Source of the DNA: Clostridium swellfunianum
GTDB lineage: Bacteria; Bacillota; Clostridia; Clostridiales; Clostridiaceae
Direction: 5' to 3'
Assembly (NCBI RefSeq): GCF_023656515.1
Contig: NZ_JAMOFV010000006.1
Location: 4,211,001-4,275,000 of the forward strand
DNA length: 64,000 nt
Below, in pieces: positions 26,886 to 34,460 of this stretch. Every line of letters begins with the position of its first letter. Position 1 is the stretch's first letter. A program made the position numbers and the translations under genes. A model generated the notes under the pieces. The model did no database searches. It was not told the origin of the DNA and saw nothing but the letters and a program-made list of their open reading frames with translations.

Positions 26886-27921
26886 AAAGCTGACCTCTCT
26901 TACCCTTTATTAATAGGTATATAAAGAATGGTCCTCCCAAGAAGGACATTATAATTCCAACAGGAATTTCAAAGGGAGCAAAAAGTACTCGTGCCAGTAA
27001 ATCACAAAGCAGAGTAAAAATACTTCCTAACAGTGCTGACACTGGAAGCAAAATTCTATTATCATATCCAACCAAAAATCTTGATACATGAGGAACAATA
27101 AGTCCAACAAAGCCCAATAGACCAGCAAAACTTATAGCACTTCCTGCTAACATTGCTGCAAGGATTAAAAACACAAAGCGAATCCTAACTACATTTAAAC
27201 CTAAGGACTTTGCACTTTCATCTCCTAGAGCCAGTATATTCATATCATAGCCTAGAATTAAGGCTATAATAAAGGCAAAAACAATAAACCAGCCGGCAAA
27301 ACTTACCTTGTCCATTGTTATACCAGAAAAGCCTCCTATCATAAATGCTGTTCGACTAATCGCTGTATCAGGTTTTAGAGTTAGTACAGTATCCGTCATT
27401 GCACCTATAAAGCTTGATACAGCAACTCCCGATAAAACTATAGCCATTCTGGAAGCTCCTGTCTTTTGTGCTATAAAATAAACTAAAAGCATAGCTAGGA
27501 GCGCCCCTATAAAAGAAGCAATTGTTGTAAAATACAGATTTGCAGGAAAAAAAGCTGCTATTAATACAGTAAATAATCCTGCTCCAGAATTTACACCAAT
27601 AATATTGGGACTTGCAAGAGAATTGTTCAATACGGACTGGAGTATAGCACCTGACATTGACAAAGCACAGCCTGAAAGAACTGCAGCCAATGTTCTTGGT
27701 ATCCTTACAAAGCTTATGATTCTATATGTTTTCGATGCATTATCTCCCTGCTGCATAGAAGAAATTATTTCTGATAAAGATATTTTTGAAGAACCAATGC
27801 TGATACTCATAAAAACTCCAATTAGAAGCAAAATTGTAAGGAGAGCTATAACGCTGCAGTTATAGCTCTTACTGTTTTTATTTAAATGTATCCGGGTAGA
27901 GAATTTTTGCAACATATTCAT
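26878..27921 (-). CDS. FecCD-type ABC transporter permease
   Basis: 347 residues, nine to ten membrane segments. FecCD family stretches are visible: RIPRTLAAVLSGCALSMSGAILQ, then SPNIIGVNSGAGL, and GLLGFVGLIVPHVSRFLVGYDNRILLP near the C terminus. It forms the membrane channel for the substrate delivered by the lipoprotein encoded upstream. The ATG at 27921 is chosen, with GGGGTGAAAGC upstream; the longer frame to 27978 lies wholly inside the preceding gene. The overlap with that gene is 44 nt. Confidence 0.92.
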   Translation of the reverse strand: MNMLQKFSTRIHLNKNSKSYNCSVIALLTILLLIGVFMSISIGSSKISLSEIISSMQQGDNASKTYRIISFVRIPRTLAAVLSGCALSMSGAILQSVLNNSLASPNIIGVNSGAGLFTVLIAAFFPANLYFTTIASFIGALLAMLLVYFIAQKTGASRMAIVLSGVAVSSFIGAMTDTVLTLKPDTAISRTAFMIGGFSGITMDKVSFAGWFIVFAFIIALILGYDMNILALGDESAKSLGLNVVRIRFVFLILAAMLAGSAISFAGLLGFVGLIVPHVSRFLVGYDNRILLPVSALLGSIFTLLCDLLARVLFAPFEIPVGIIMSFLGGPFFIYLLIKGKRGQLYD

Positions 27922-28882
27922 AGCTTTCACCCCATCTTGCATTAGGCTTATAGTGAAATAATTCCTTTGGAAGCACAATATATCGATTATTTTTTACTGC
28001 TGATAAACTGCTCCATGCTGGATTTTTCTCTATTCCATCTTTTAAAGCTTTTAAGGCTTCTTTGCTGTCCCCCATTGTTACTACAAAAATATAGTCTGGA
28101 TCCTCTTGAATAATTTCTTCAATACTCAAATCCTCTAAAAGAGACTTATGCTTTGAGGCTATATTTACAGTACCTAAATCATTAAGAATTTTGCAGGCCA
28201 TATTATCATCATTTTTAGCTTTTGCACCGCTTGAAAAAGCACGAATAAACAGTACATCAGGATTATTCTTCTTGTCGATTTTGGCTAAGATATTTTCAAT
28301 TTGTTTTTTAACTGCTAATCCATTTTTCTCATATAATTCCTTATTTCCTGTTATTTCTGTGCATACTTTAAGCATATTTAGGTAATCCTCAAAATGCTCT
28401 ACCTTGAAAAATGCAAAAGGTATATTAGATTTCTTAAGAGTTTCTGAAATCCTTACATGACTTTCTATATCTGTAGAAAGCAAAACAAATTCAGGAGATA
28501 GTGCTATAATTTCTTCTACATTTGGATCTTTTATTGTACCTAGCATTTTTGTTTCCTTAGATACTTCCATTTTCCTTTCGCTAATAACATCATTAGTAAC
28601 ACCTACAAGCTCACCACCAGCTAAAATCCAAGTTTCAGCATAGGAGCCGACAAGCGAAACCACCCTTTGGGGCTTGTCTTTTAAGTGGATAGTATTTTTC
28701 AATGAATCAGTAAAGCTATAGTAATATTTATTATTTATTGATATTGTCTTTGCTTTACACCCTATAAATATCTGTGTAATCAAACCAGTTAAAATCAGCA
28801 TAGAGATTAGTTTTCTTGTTGATATAATTTTTTTAAAGCCGTTTTTATTGTTAAACTTTCTACTATTAAGGCCAGTGTTCAT
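27878..28882 (-). CDS. ABC transporter substrate-binding lipoprotein (FecB/BtuF type)
   Basis: 334 residues. A basic N terminus, a hydrophobic segment and the lipobox FIGC (C42) mark a membrane-anchored lipoprotein. The helical-backbone fold of class III binding proteins follows (KPQRVVSLVGSYAETWILAG, LGTIKDPNVEEIIALSPEFVL). The family carries iron-siderophores, heme or corrinoids. No Fur box was found upstream; instead the promoter region has the palindrome shared with the sulfur genes at 21964. RBS AAGGAGGAG. Confidence 0.9.
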   Translation of the reverse strand: MNTGLNSRKFNNKNGFKKIISTRKLISMLILTGLITQIFIGCKAKTISINNKYYYSFTDSLKNTIHLKDKPQRVVSLVGSYAETWILAGGELVGVTNDVISERKMEVSKETKMLGTIKDPNVEEIIALSPEFVLLSTDIESHVRISETLKKSNIPFAFFKVEHFEDYLNMLKVCTEITGNKELYEKNGLAVKKQIENILAKIDKKNNPDVLFIRAFSSGAKAKNDDNMACKILNDLGTVNIASKHKSLLEDLSIEEIIQEDPDYIFVVTMGDSKEALKALKDGIEKNPAWSSLSAVKNNRYIVLPKELFHYKPNARWGESYEYVAKILYPDTFK

Positions 28883-28970
28883 CTTATCTCCTCCTTATAA
28901 GCTAATTTACTTTACTTATATGATAATGCCTTAACTATATATTGTAAAATATAATTATATAATCAATATA

Positions 28971-28985
28971 ATAGGTATTACCTAT
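28971..28985. promoter_or_regulatory. Palindrome ATAGGTATTACCTAT, candidate LysR operator
   Basis: The second perfect copy of the 21964 element, again followed by GAG on the plus strand. On the minus strand it lies directly upstream of a possible TTGATT-17-AATATA promoter for the binding-protein gene, a position suited to an activator. Confidence 0.6.
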
Positions 28986-28991
28986 GAGACG

Positions 28992-29024
28992 AAAAAAAAC
29001 GGCCATACTGTTTATCAGTTGCCG
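28992..29024 (-). terminator. trxA-FFTR operon terminator
   Basis: On the minus strand, CGGC and ACTG pair with CAGT and GCCG around ATAAA, followed by eight T. Confidence 0.8.
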
Positions 29025-29048
29025 CATTTTAATATAAAAGATATTATA

Positions 29049-29918
29049 TTATTTTTCACGAGATAATTTATCTAAATAAGAAACTGCATTTAAAGCAGCT
29101 ACCTGACCTTCTCCCATTGACTTCAAGTATTGATAAGGCTTACCCACAGCATCTCCTGCTGCATAGCAGCCTTTAAGATTTGTCTCCATATCTCTACTTA
29201 CTTTTATGTGCCCCTCCTCAACTAAAAGACCTGGCACTAATTGATCTGGTGATATATTATCTCTTAAAATAAATAATCCATCTGTTTCTACTTCACTGTT
29301 TTTTAATACTAACTTATTAACATGACTATCGCCTATTATCTCTACAGGCTTGTCATTTATAACCTCTATATTACTGTTTAGATCAACATCACCTTTGAAC
29401 ATTGGTATATAGTATACCTTAGCTGCAAGTTCACTTACATAGTTTGCTTCTTCAATGGATTCTTTATTATAACCTATTATTGTAACTACTTTATTTTTAT
29501 ATAAAGGAGCATCGCAGGTTGCACAATACCCTACACCTCTTCCAAGAAACTCACTCTCACCTTTAAAAGGCTTTCCAAAGGAAACCCCTGTAGCTAATAC
29601 TATACCGGTAGCTTCATAGGTTTTGTCATTAACCATTAAAGCGTAATAATCACCCATGGCATATATACTGTCAACTCTTTCATAGGTTATCTCAATATCC
29701 ATCTCTTTTAGATGATCTTTAAACTTTTCTGTTAAATCCTTGCCACTTATCCCTGGAAAACCAACATAATTGTTTATCTTAGGTGCAAGGTATAGTTTAT
29801 TACTTAGATTCTCATAACCAAAAATTATTATCCTTTTGTTCCTTATCTTCGCATTAATAGCAGCTGTAATTCCTGCTGGACCACTTCCTACTATCGCTAT
29901 ATCATATCTCTCGCTCAT
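29049..29918 (-). CDS. Thioredoxin reductase-like flavoprotein, FFTR (ferredoxin-dependent) type
   Basis: 289 residues. FAD motifs (AIVGSGPAGITAAINAK, and GCYAAGDAVGKPYQYL near the end) and the redox pair C132-C135 (YCATCDAPLY) place it in the TrxR fold. The NADPH signatures are missing: GGGNSA-like is replaced by TIIGYNKESIEEAN, and the HRRxxxR arginines by YYIPMFKG. These are the hallmarks of the clostridial ferredoxin-linked FFTR family, which takes electrons from ferredoxin. The gene lies 64 nt downstream of trxA in one operon. Contrast the NADPH-type TrxB at 35856. Confidence 0.85.
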   Translation of the reverse strand: MSERYDIAIVGSGPAGITAAINAKIRNKRIIIFGYENLSNKLYLAPKINNYVGFPGISGKDLTEKFKDHLKEMDIEITYERVDSIYAMGDYYALMVNDKTYEATGIVLATGVSFGKPFKGESEFLGRGVGYCATCDAPLYKNKVVTIIGYNKESIEEANYVSELAAKVYYIPMFKGDVDLNSNIEVINDKPVEIIGDSHVNKLVLKNSEVETDGLFILRDNISPDQLVPGLLVEEGHIKVSRDMETNLKGCYAAGDAVGKPYQYLKSMGEGQVAALNAVSYLDKLSREK

Positions 29919-29982
29919 AAAACTACCACCTCATAAGAGTACTTCTTTTGTACATTAACCACATTTTATCTTTAATTAAATT

Positions 29983-30297
29983 TTATATGTGTTTTTGTAT
30001 CTTCTCCATTATAGCACTTTTAGGCATAAATCCAACAATTTGGTCAATAACTTGCCCATTTTTAAATATAAGCACTGTTGGAATGCTTAATACTTTGTAC
30101 TGCATCGCAATACTTTGATTATCATCAACATTTATTTTCCCAACTACAGCCTTACCCTCTAGTTCAATTGCTATCTCTTCTATAATTGGACCAAGCATCT
30201 TGCATGGTCCGCACCACGGTGCCCAAAAATCTACTACTACTGGTATGTCACTGTTTACTATTTTATTGAAATTTGCTTCATTAATACTTATTGTCAT
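29983..30297 (-). CDS. trxA: Thioredoxin
   Basis: 104 residues, full length. The active site WAPWCGPCK (C29, C32), the cis-proline loop SIPTVLIFKNG and a C-terminal helix are standard. It is the cytoplasmic dithiol donor, most likely reduced by the FFTR-type protein encoded next. RBS AGGAGG. Its promoter has an unusual element shared with the polyferredoxin gene. Confidence 0.96.
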   Translation of the reverse strand: MTISINEANFNKIVNSDIPVVVDFWAPWCGPCKMLGPIIEEIAIELEGKAVVGKINVDDNQSIAMQYKVLSIPTVLIFKNGQVIDQIVGFMPKSAIMEKIQKHI

Positions 30298-30363
30298 AAT
30301 TATTGCCTCCTATTATTTAAACGTCTATAATTTATATGAACTTTTAGTAACAAATTAATTACA

Positions 30364-30414
30364 TACCCCTGTATGGTACATATACATAGTATTACTTTAT
30401 CCTAAATTAGTCAA
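30364..30414 (-). promoter_or_regulatory. trxA promoter with TACC-N7-GGTATGT element
   Basis: On the minus strand TTGACT (30409-30414) and TACTAT (30386-30391) are 17 bp apart. Seven nt downstream of the -10 box is TACCATACAGGGGTA (30364-30378), followed by TGT, covering the expected start site. An element with the same ends and same offset is at 31241. Confidence 0.65.
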
Positions 30415-30544
30415 TATACCTTTAAATATTTAATATACAAATAACTTTTTCCTCTAATACCTTCCCTAACATTTTACCGATCTTTATTTAGAAAATATTG
30501 TAAATCACTTAAGGAAAAAGTTAACAAGTTAAAAAGTTATCTTT

Positions 30545-31210
30545 CTAGCTGTCTATATGATTATCTATCATGCTATATCCAATAGATTTTTTAGGGCAAG
30601 CTATCACACACTTTTCACACTGAATACAATCTGGGTGACTTAACACATTACCTCTATATTCATAGGGAGATATACCCATAGGACACTTCTTAGCACATAT
30701 CTTACAATTAACGCAAGTATTAGATACTTCTAATACCTTCTTATCCCTCTTTAAATATGATATAAATGATGCTATGCTTCCCATAGGACAGAAGTTACAC
30801 CAAACTCTATTATTGTAGAACAAGGATAGGAGTACACCAATTATAGTTGTGATTACAATAATTCTATAGAATACCATACCAATTCCAGCAGGATTACCCC
30901 AGTTATTTTTAACTCCTATGCTAAACATAGTGAACATAAATATAACTACAAATAATCTATAATGTATAGACTTTAAAAATTTAGGAACTGATTTTTTGTT
31001 GCTAAATTTAGATACTAAATTATCATAAAAGCTTCCTCTTGGGCACAAATTTCCACACCAAAATCTTCCTCTAAAAATAGAAACGATAATAGGTGCAATC
31101 ATACAAATAATTGCTATCATACCTACTCTAAAATCAAATAGGCTCACAATAATAAACGCTAGTAAAAGCACATATGAATACTTTTTCCATAGCTTAAATA
31201 AATTTTTCAT
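30545..31210 (-). CDS. Polyferredoxin-type membrane protein (NapH/MauN-like)
   Basis: 221 residues. About four membrane segments carry two conserved cysteine motifs (CGNLCPRGSFYDN, CNFCPMGSIASF). A C-terminal dicluster ferredoxin follows (CVNCKICAKKCPMG and CIQCEKCVIACPKKS). It resembles NapH-like proteins that pass electrons between ferredoxin and membrane acceptors. The ATG at 31210 is used because CAGGAGGG precedes it. It lies between the trxA operon and the divergent ccdA, which suggests a role in a thiol-reduction chain (inference). Confidence 0.88.
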   Translation of the reverse strand: MKNLFKLWKKYSYVLLLAFIIVSLFDFRVGMIAIICMIAPIIVSIFRGRFWCGNLCPRGSFYDNLVSKFSNKKSVPKFLKSIHYRLFVVIFMFTMFSIGVKNNWGNPAGIGMVFYRIIVITTIIGVLLSLFYNNRVWCNFCPMGSIASFISYLKRDKKVLEVSNTCVNCKICAKKCPMGISPYEYRGNVLSHPDCIQCEKCVIACPKKSIGYSMIDNHIDS

Positions 31211-31240
31211 ACCATCCCTCCTGTTATATGCCAATTCACA

Positions 31241-31290
31241 TACCCATACCCGGTATATAAATATTATATTAGTATTCGCTAATATGTCAA
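31241..31290 (-). promoter_or_regulatory. Polyferredoxin gene promoter with two operator-like elements
   Basis: TTGACA (31285-31290) and TATAAT (31263-31268) are 16 bp apart. A perfect inverted repeat ATATTAG-N6-CTAATAT (31266-31285) fills the spacer, an ArsR-style repressor position. Seven nt downstream of the -10 is TACCGGGTATGGGTA (31241-31255), followed by TGT, the same element and offset as in the trxA promoter. Confidence 0.7.
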
Positions 31291-31474
31291 GCTATGTATT
31301 GCAATTTTGTAACTAAATATCGTAATATTGTAATATAACGCTGTTTTTATTAATCTGTTCACAATTTTTATGTTTATATTTAATAGTAATTATCATATAA
31401 TATTAACATACGGATAGTTGAAATAATATGATTTTAGATTTTTTATGAATAATTAAAAGGATGGTGATCTGAAT

Positions 31475-32179
31475 TTGAGTAATGTTTCATTTATATTGGC
31501 CTTTTCAGCAGGAGTGCTTTCATTTTTATCTCCCTGTGTTTTACCTTTAGTTCCTGCATACATAAGTTATCTAACTGGTGCATCTATTAATGATATACAT
31601 AATAAAAGTTCAAAACTTACAGTATTTTATAAATCATTGGGTTTCGTTATTGGTTTTTCTATTATTTTTGTAGTAATGGGAGCTTCCGTTACTTCTCTTG
31701 GGAAAATCTTTAATCAGAATCTTCGCTTGTTCAGAAGATTGTCCGGGATTTTAATTATCATATTTGGATTGCATACCTCAGGTATTCTGAAACTAAGTGT
31801 ATTTTCAAAAGAAAAAAAGTTTTTATCCTTTAAAAATACTCGAGGCACCTTTGGATCAGTTTTACTTGGAATGGCTTTTGCTGCTGGCTGGACCCCTTGT
31901 GTTGGCCCTATACTATATTCTATTCTTGCTTATGCAAGCAGTATGGATACTATAAGTAAGGGTATTATGCTGCTAGTTGTTTACTCCTTAGGTCTTGCAA
32001 TTCCATTTATATTAACTGCCTTAGTAATTGATTCTTTATCGTCAAAAATAAACAACTTAGGAAAATACTTAAAACTAATATCTATAATAAGTGGTATTTT
32101 AATGATTTTAATGGGAGTATTGATTTTTACTAACAAAATTGGAATATTAAGCAACTACCTGAATTTTATTAACTTTTAG
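31475..32179 (+). CDS. ccdA: Cytochrome c biogenesis protein CcdA-type thiol-disulfide transporter
   Basis: 234 residues, six membrane segments. The two redox cysteines are C21 (LSPCVLPLVPAYISY) and C142 (GWTPCVGPILYS). CcdA proteins carry reducing equivalents from cytoplasmic thioredoxin to thiols outside the membrane. No cytochrome c genes were seen, so another acceptor is likely. The next gene, 19 nt downstream, is the Cys-Sec MerT-like protein. The start is a TTG at 31475 with AAGGATGGTGAT upstream. Confidence 0.92.
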   Translation: MSNVSFILAFSAGVLSFLSPCVLPLVPAYISYLTGASINDIHNKSSKLTVFYKSLGFVIGFSIIFVVMGASVTSLGKIFNQNLRLFRRLSGILIIIFGLHTSGILKLSVFSKEKKFLSFKNTRGTFGSVLLGMAFAAGWTPCVGPILYSILAYASSMDTISKGIMLLVVYSLGLAIPFILTALVIDSLSSKINNLGKYLKLISIISGILMILMGVLIFTNKIGILSNYLNFINF

Positions 32180-32198
32180 TTTTCGGAGGACATGTTTT

Positions 32199-32498
32199 AT
32201 GAAAGAAAGACTACTCAGCATATTTTCTGTTATACCTGCTTTCTTCGCTGCCTTTTGCTGAGGCGGAGGTCTTATATTGGCGTCCCTAGGTTTGGGGACC
32301 TTTGGAGCAGCATACTTTTCAAATTTTACGAAATACAAGCCAATATTTGTTATAATTACAGCCTTAATGCTATACTTGTCTTATAGCATTATTGAAAGAA
32401 AGAATTCCAGTAAAAAAACAAAACTAATATTTTGGCTTTCAGCTTCAGCGTCTATTATCATAATATATTACCCAACCTTATTAAGAATTTTTATATAA
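32199..32498 (+). CDS. MerT-like membrane selenoprotein (in-frame UGA, Cys-Sec motif)
   Basis: ATG (32199) to TAA (32496) encodes 99 residues if the in-frame TGA at 32259-32261 is read as selenocysteine. Reading through gives FFAAFC-U-GGGLILASLGLG, then KYKPIFVIITAL and KLIFWL. This follows mercuric transport protein MerT (ACCLGPLVLIALG, YRPIFI, KLIFW), with MerT's Cys-Cys pair at the position of C20-U21. Three membrane helices are predicted. A candidate SECIS hairpin starts 20 nt after the UGA. GGAGGA lies 9 nt before the start. It is 19 nt after ccdA, so likely co-transcribed. A gene caller would report only a fragment after the stop. The alternative is a nonsense-mutated gene. Confidence 0.82.
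32282..32299 (+). promoter_or_regulatory. Candidate bacterial SECIS hairpin
   Basis: GTCCC pairs with GGGAC around the loop TAGGTTTG, 20 nt after the UGA. Guanines in the apical loop and the distance fit the loose bacterial SECIS rules. Confidence 0.55.
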
Positions 32499-32540
32499 AG
32501 TAAAAGAAGCAGAGTTGCTCTGCTTCTTTTACTTTATATA
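32492..32540. terminator. Bidirectional terminator, 23-bp perfect stem
   Basis: The arms 32492-32514 and 32518-32540 pair perfectly around a TTG loop; the stem includes AGAAGCAGAG/CTCTGCTTCT. It overlaps the end of the MerT-like gene. Confidence 0.8.
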
Positions 32541-32594
32541 GCTTTCAAATATACCGCTTTTATAAACTCTAATCATACAAAATACTTATATATC

Positions 32595-33098
32595 TTAGTT
32601 AGAGGTTCCCATGTTAGGTGCTGCATAGTATCCTCTTCCCTGTCCGTTACCCATCATTCCTCGACCTTGACCTCTTCCTTGTCTCTGCCCAAAATTACCA
32701 GTACAATTTTCTATATTCTCATTTAAATTTTTCTTTAATGTTTCTGCATCTTCTTTGGTTATTGTTCCTTTACTTACAGCAGCATCAATTGCCTTAGTTC
32801 TCTCCTCAAGTAAAGCTGATTTTAATTGTTCTTGGGACAGTCCTTTTTCTGCAGCTATATCATAAGGTGTTTTTCCTGAATTCATAGCTCTAGTAATGTC
32901 TTCGTCTGATAGTCCTAATTTGTTTTTAAGGATATTTGTTATATAGTCATACCCTCTCATAGCTGTTATTCTTCCTAAGCCTAGTCTTTGCCCTGGTATA
33001 CTTGCTGCTGTGCTATCTGCAGAGGCAGCATATGCAGTTGCTCCCATTCCTATTGCTAAGGTTAGCGCTAAAGCTGAAACAATACTTCTCTTCTTCAT
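32595..33098 (-). CDS. Secreted DUF2680-like protein with Gly/Arg-rich tail
   Basis: 167 residues. A signal peptide (MKKRSIVSALALTLAIGMGATAYA, described here as about residues 1-24; the cleavage site looks like AYA-AS) precedes a helical region with GLSDEDITRAMNSGKTPYDI-type and GLSQEQLKSAL repeats. A low-complexity Gly/Arg/Gln tail (GQRQGRGQGRGMMGNGQGRG) closes it. The helical repeats resemble DUF2680 proteins of clostridia. Function unknown. RBS AAGGAGG. Confidence 0.75.
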   Translation of the reverse strand: MKKRSIVSALALTLAIGMGATAYAASADSTAASIPGQRLGLGRITAMRGYDYITNILKNKLGLSDEDITRAMNSGKTPYDIAAEKGLSQEQLKSALLEERTKAIDAAVSKGTITKEDAETLKKNLNENIENCTGNFGQRQGRGQGRGMMGNGQGRGYYAAPNMGTSN

Positions 33099-33332
33099 TA
33101 TTAATTCCTCCTTGTTTTCTTTGTTTTAAGCATGCTTAGTTTTCGCCACTCATGTGGTGTATCTTTATAATAACCACTCTTTTTGTTTAAATATTGGTCT
33201 AATTGTGATGAAATTGCAAAAAATTATAATTTAAATATAAATTTATTTTCACAATCATATCACATACATCTCATAAGTTAATCACTTCTATAAATTAACA
33301 TTTAATTGTACATTTATTCGTATGTGTTTAAC

Positions 33333-33935
33333 ATGAAAAAAAACAAGAAAACTAAATTTATAAGGTGGTCTATATTAGCATTTTTTCTAATTGTGCTCAC
33401 TGTTCAAGGCTATCTTCATAATGTTAAGGGGGGTGGAGAAGGGGCTTCTACACATGCTTTGTGTCCTTATGGCGGCTTAGAAAGTTTGTACAAAAAGCTG
33501 CCCTATGAACATAGAAGTAGCCAACAGCAAAAATATAACCTCGGCAGAATGTATAAATTGCCAACTTTGCGTACTAGCATGTCCTAAGGAAGGCTGTCGG
33601 GAAAGTAACCAAGCTACAAAGGCGTTAAAACCATATTTAGCATTAACATTGGTTATTTCAATATTCATTGGTGACATACTCATAAGTAAATCTGTTGGTA
33701 TTTATAATACTATTCCTGAACCTATAACTGTTAGTGCAGTACTTACTGCTGATGAAATAAGGGGATATATGCCCTTAATACAGGTATCCAACGGACTAAA
33801 AATTGACATAAAAGAACTATATAAAAGGCTAGCATTCCTAAAAATGTACCAGAAGAAACAAAGCTTAAAGAAATAAGATACTTTATTCCGGAGTTTTCAG
33901 AGGAAAAATCTAAGGATATATTACGGAAGGACTAA
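33333..33935 (+). pseudogene. Decayed NapH-like ferredoxin membrane protein
   Basis: Three frames are needed to read it. The first (33333 to about 33494) encodes an N-terminal helix and HALCPYGGLESLYK. The second (about 33497-33836) encodes SAECINCQLCVLACPKEGC and a C-terminal membrane helix with ITVSAVLTADEIRGYMPL. The third (33837-33935) encodes PKNVPEETKLKEIRYFIPEF. The middle of the family (further helices and the FCGW.CP motif) is absent, so an internal deletion plus two frameshifts are likely. No ribosome binding site was found. Confidence 0.75.
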
Positions 33936-33990
33936 AATTATCTGTTATAATATTTCACTTGTAACTTATTCCTTTCACTGAGATATAAAA

Positions 33991-34033
33991 AAGATAGATA
34001 CACATAAAAAAGTTATTATAATGTATCTATCTT
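33991..34033 (-). terminator. Terminator of the rhodanese gene
   Basis: AAGATAGATACA/TGTATCTATCTT (12 bp) with a 19-nt loop, followed on the minus strand by TTTT. Confidence 0.7.
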
Positions 34034-34041
34034 ACCTATAA

Positions 34042-34362
34042 TTATCTATCTAATTTTCCTTTATATCTTCCAGTTCCACCAGCTACATTTATTATATTAA
34101 ATCCACAGTCCTTTAGAATACCGCAAGCCATGGAGCTTCTTGAGCCAGAATGGCATATGATATGATATTCTTTTTCTTTATCAAGATATTTTTCAGGTTG
34201 TGATAACATCATATCCATTGGAATGTTCTTAGCCTTGGGTAAATGTCCAGCATTATATTCGTAGGGCTCTCTAATATCTATCAATTCTATTTCTTTCTTT
34301 AAATTATCTATTTCATTAACATCAACGGATTTAACTGAGCTTTTTTTCATAAATGGAAACAT
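34042..34362 (-). CDS. Single-domain rhodanese-like protein
   Basis: 106 residues with ELIDIREPYEYNAGHLPKA and the active-site loop ICHSGSRSS, C70. It is a cytoplasmic sulfurtransferase candidate that carries persulfide sulfur. It lies downstream of an ArsR and a thioredoxin-like gene and has its own promoter, with a palindrome over the -10 box. RBS GGGAGGAA. Confidence 0.9.
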   Translation of the reverse strand: MFPFMKKSSVKSVDVNEIDNLKKEIELIDIREPYEYNAGHLPKAKNIPMDMMLSQPEKYLDKEKEYHIICHSGSRSSMACGILKDCGFNIINVAGGTGRYKGKLDR

Positions 34363-34408
34363 ATAAATTCCTCCCTTAATGACTCATAACTATATTAGCA
34401 ACTTCTTA

Positions 34409-34444
34409 TATGCTTATATTATGAGCATACTTCACCTTTGTCAA
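34409..34444 (-). promoter_or_regulatory. Promoter of the rhodanese gene with palindrome
   Basis: TTGACA (34439-34444) and TAATAT (34416-34421) are 17 bp apart. A perfect inverted repeat TATGCT-N9-AGCATA (34409-34429) straddles the -10 box, a repressor-type position. The neighbouring ArsR protein is the natural candidate. Confidence 0.65.
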
Positions 34445-34460
34445 CCCTAAAAATCAAATA

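Noticed and set aside
26878..28985. Fur-regulated siderophore importer
   Set aside because: I found no Fur box in the promoter region; the only clear dyad there is the one shared with the sulfur genes.
31475..32179. Cytochrome c maturation locus
   Set aside because: CcdA is present but no ResB/ResC or c-type cytochrome with a CxxCH motif was seen in the window.
32277..32498. A 73-residue open frame starting at TTG as an independent gene
   Set aside because: It has no ribosome binding site and is the part of the MerT-like frame after the UGA; the upstream ATG with GGAGGA is the better start.
33505..33876. A 123-residue ferredoxin-like protein as an intact gene
   Set aside because: No start signal, and its true C terminus is in another frame; it is the middle part of the decayed NapH-like gene.
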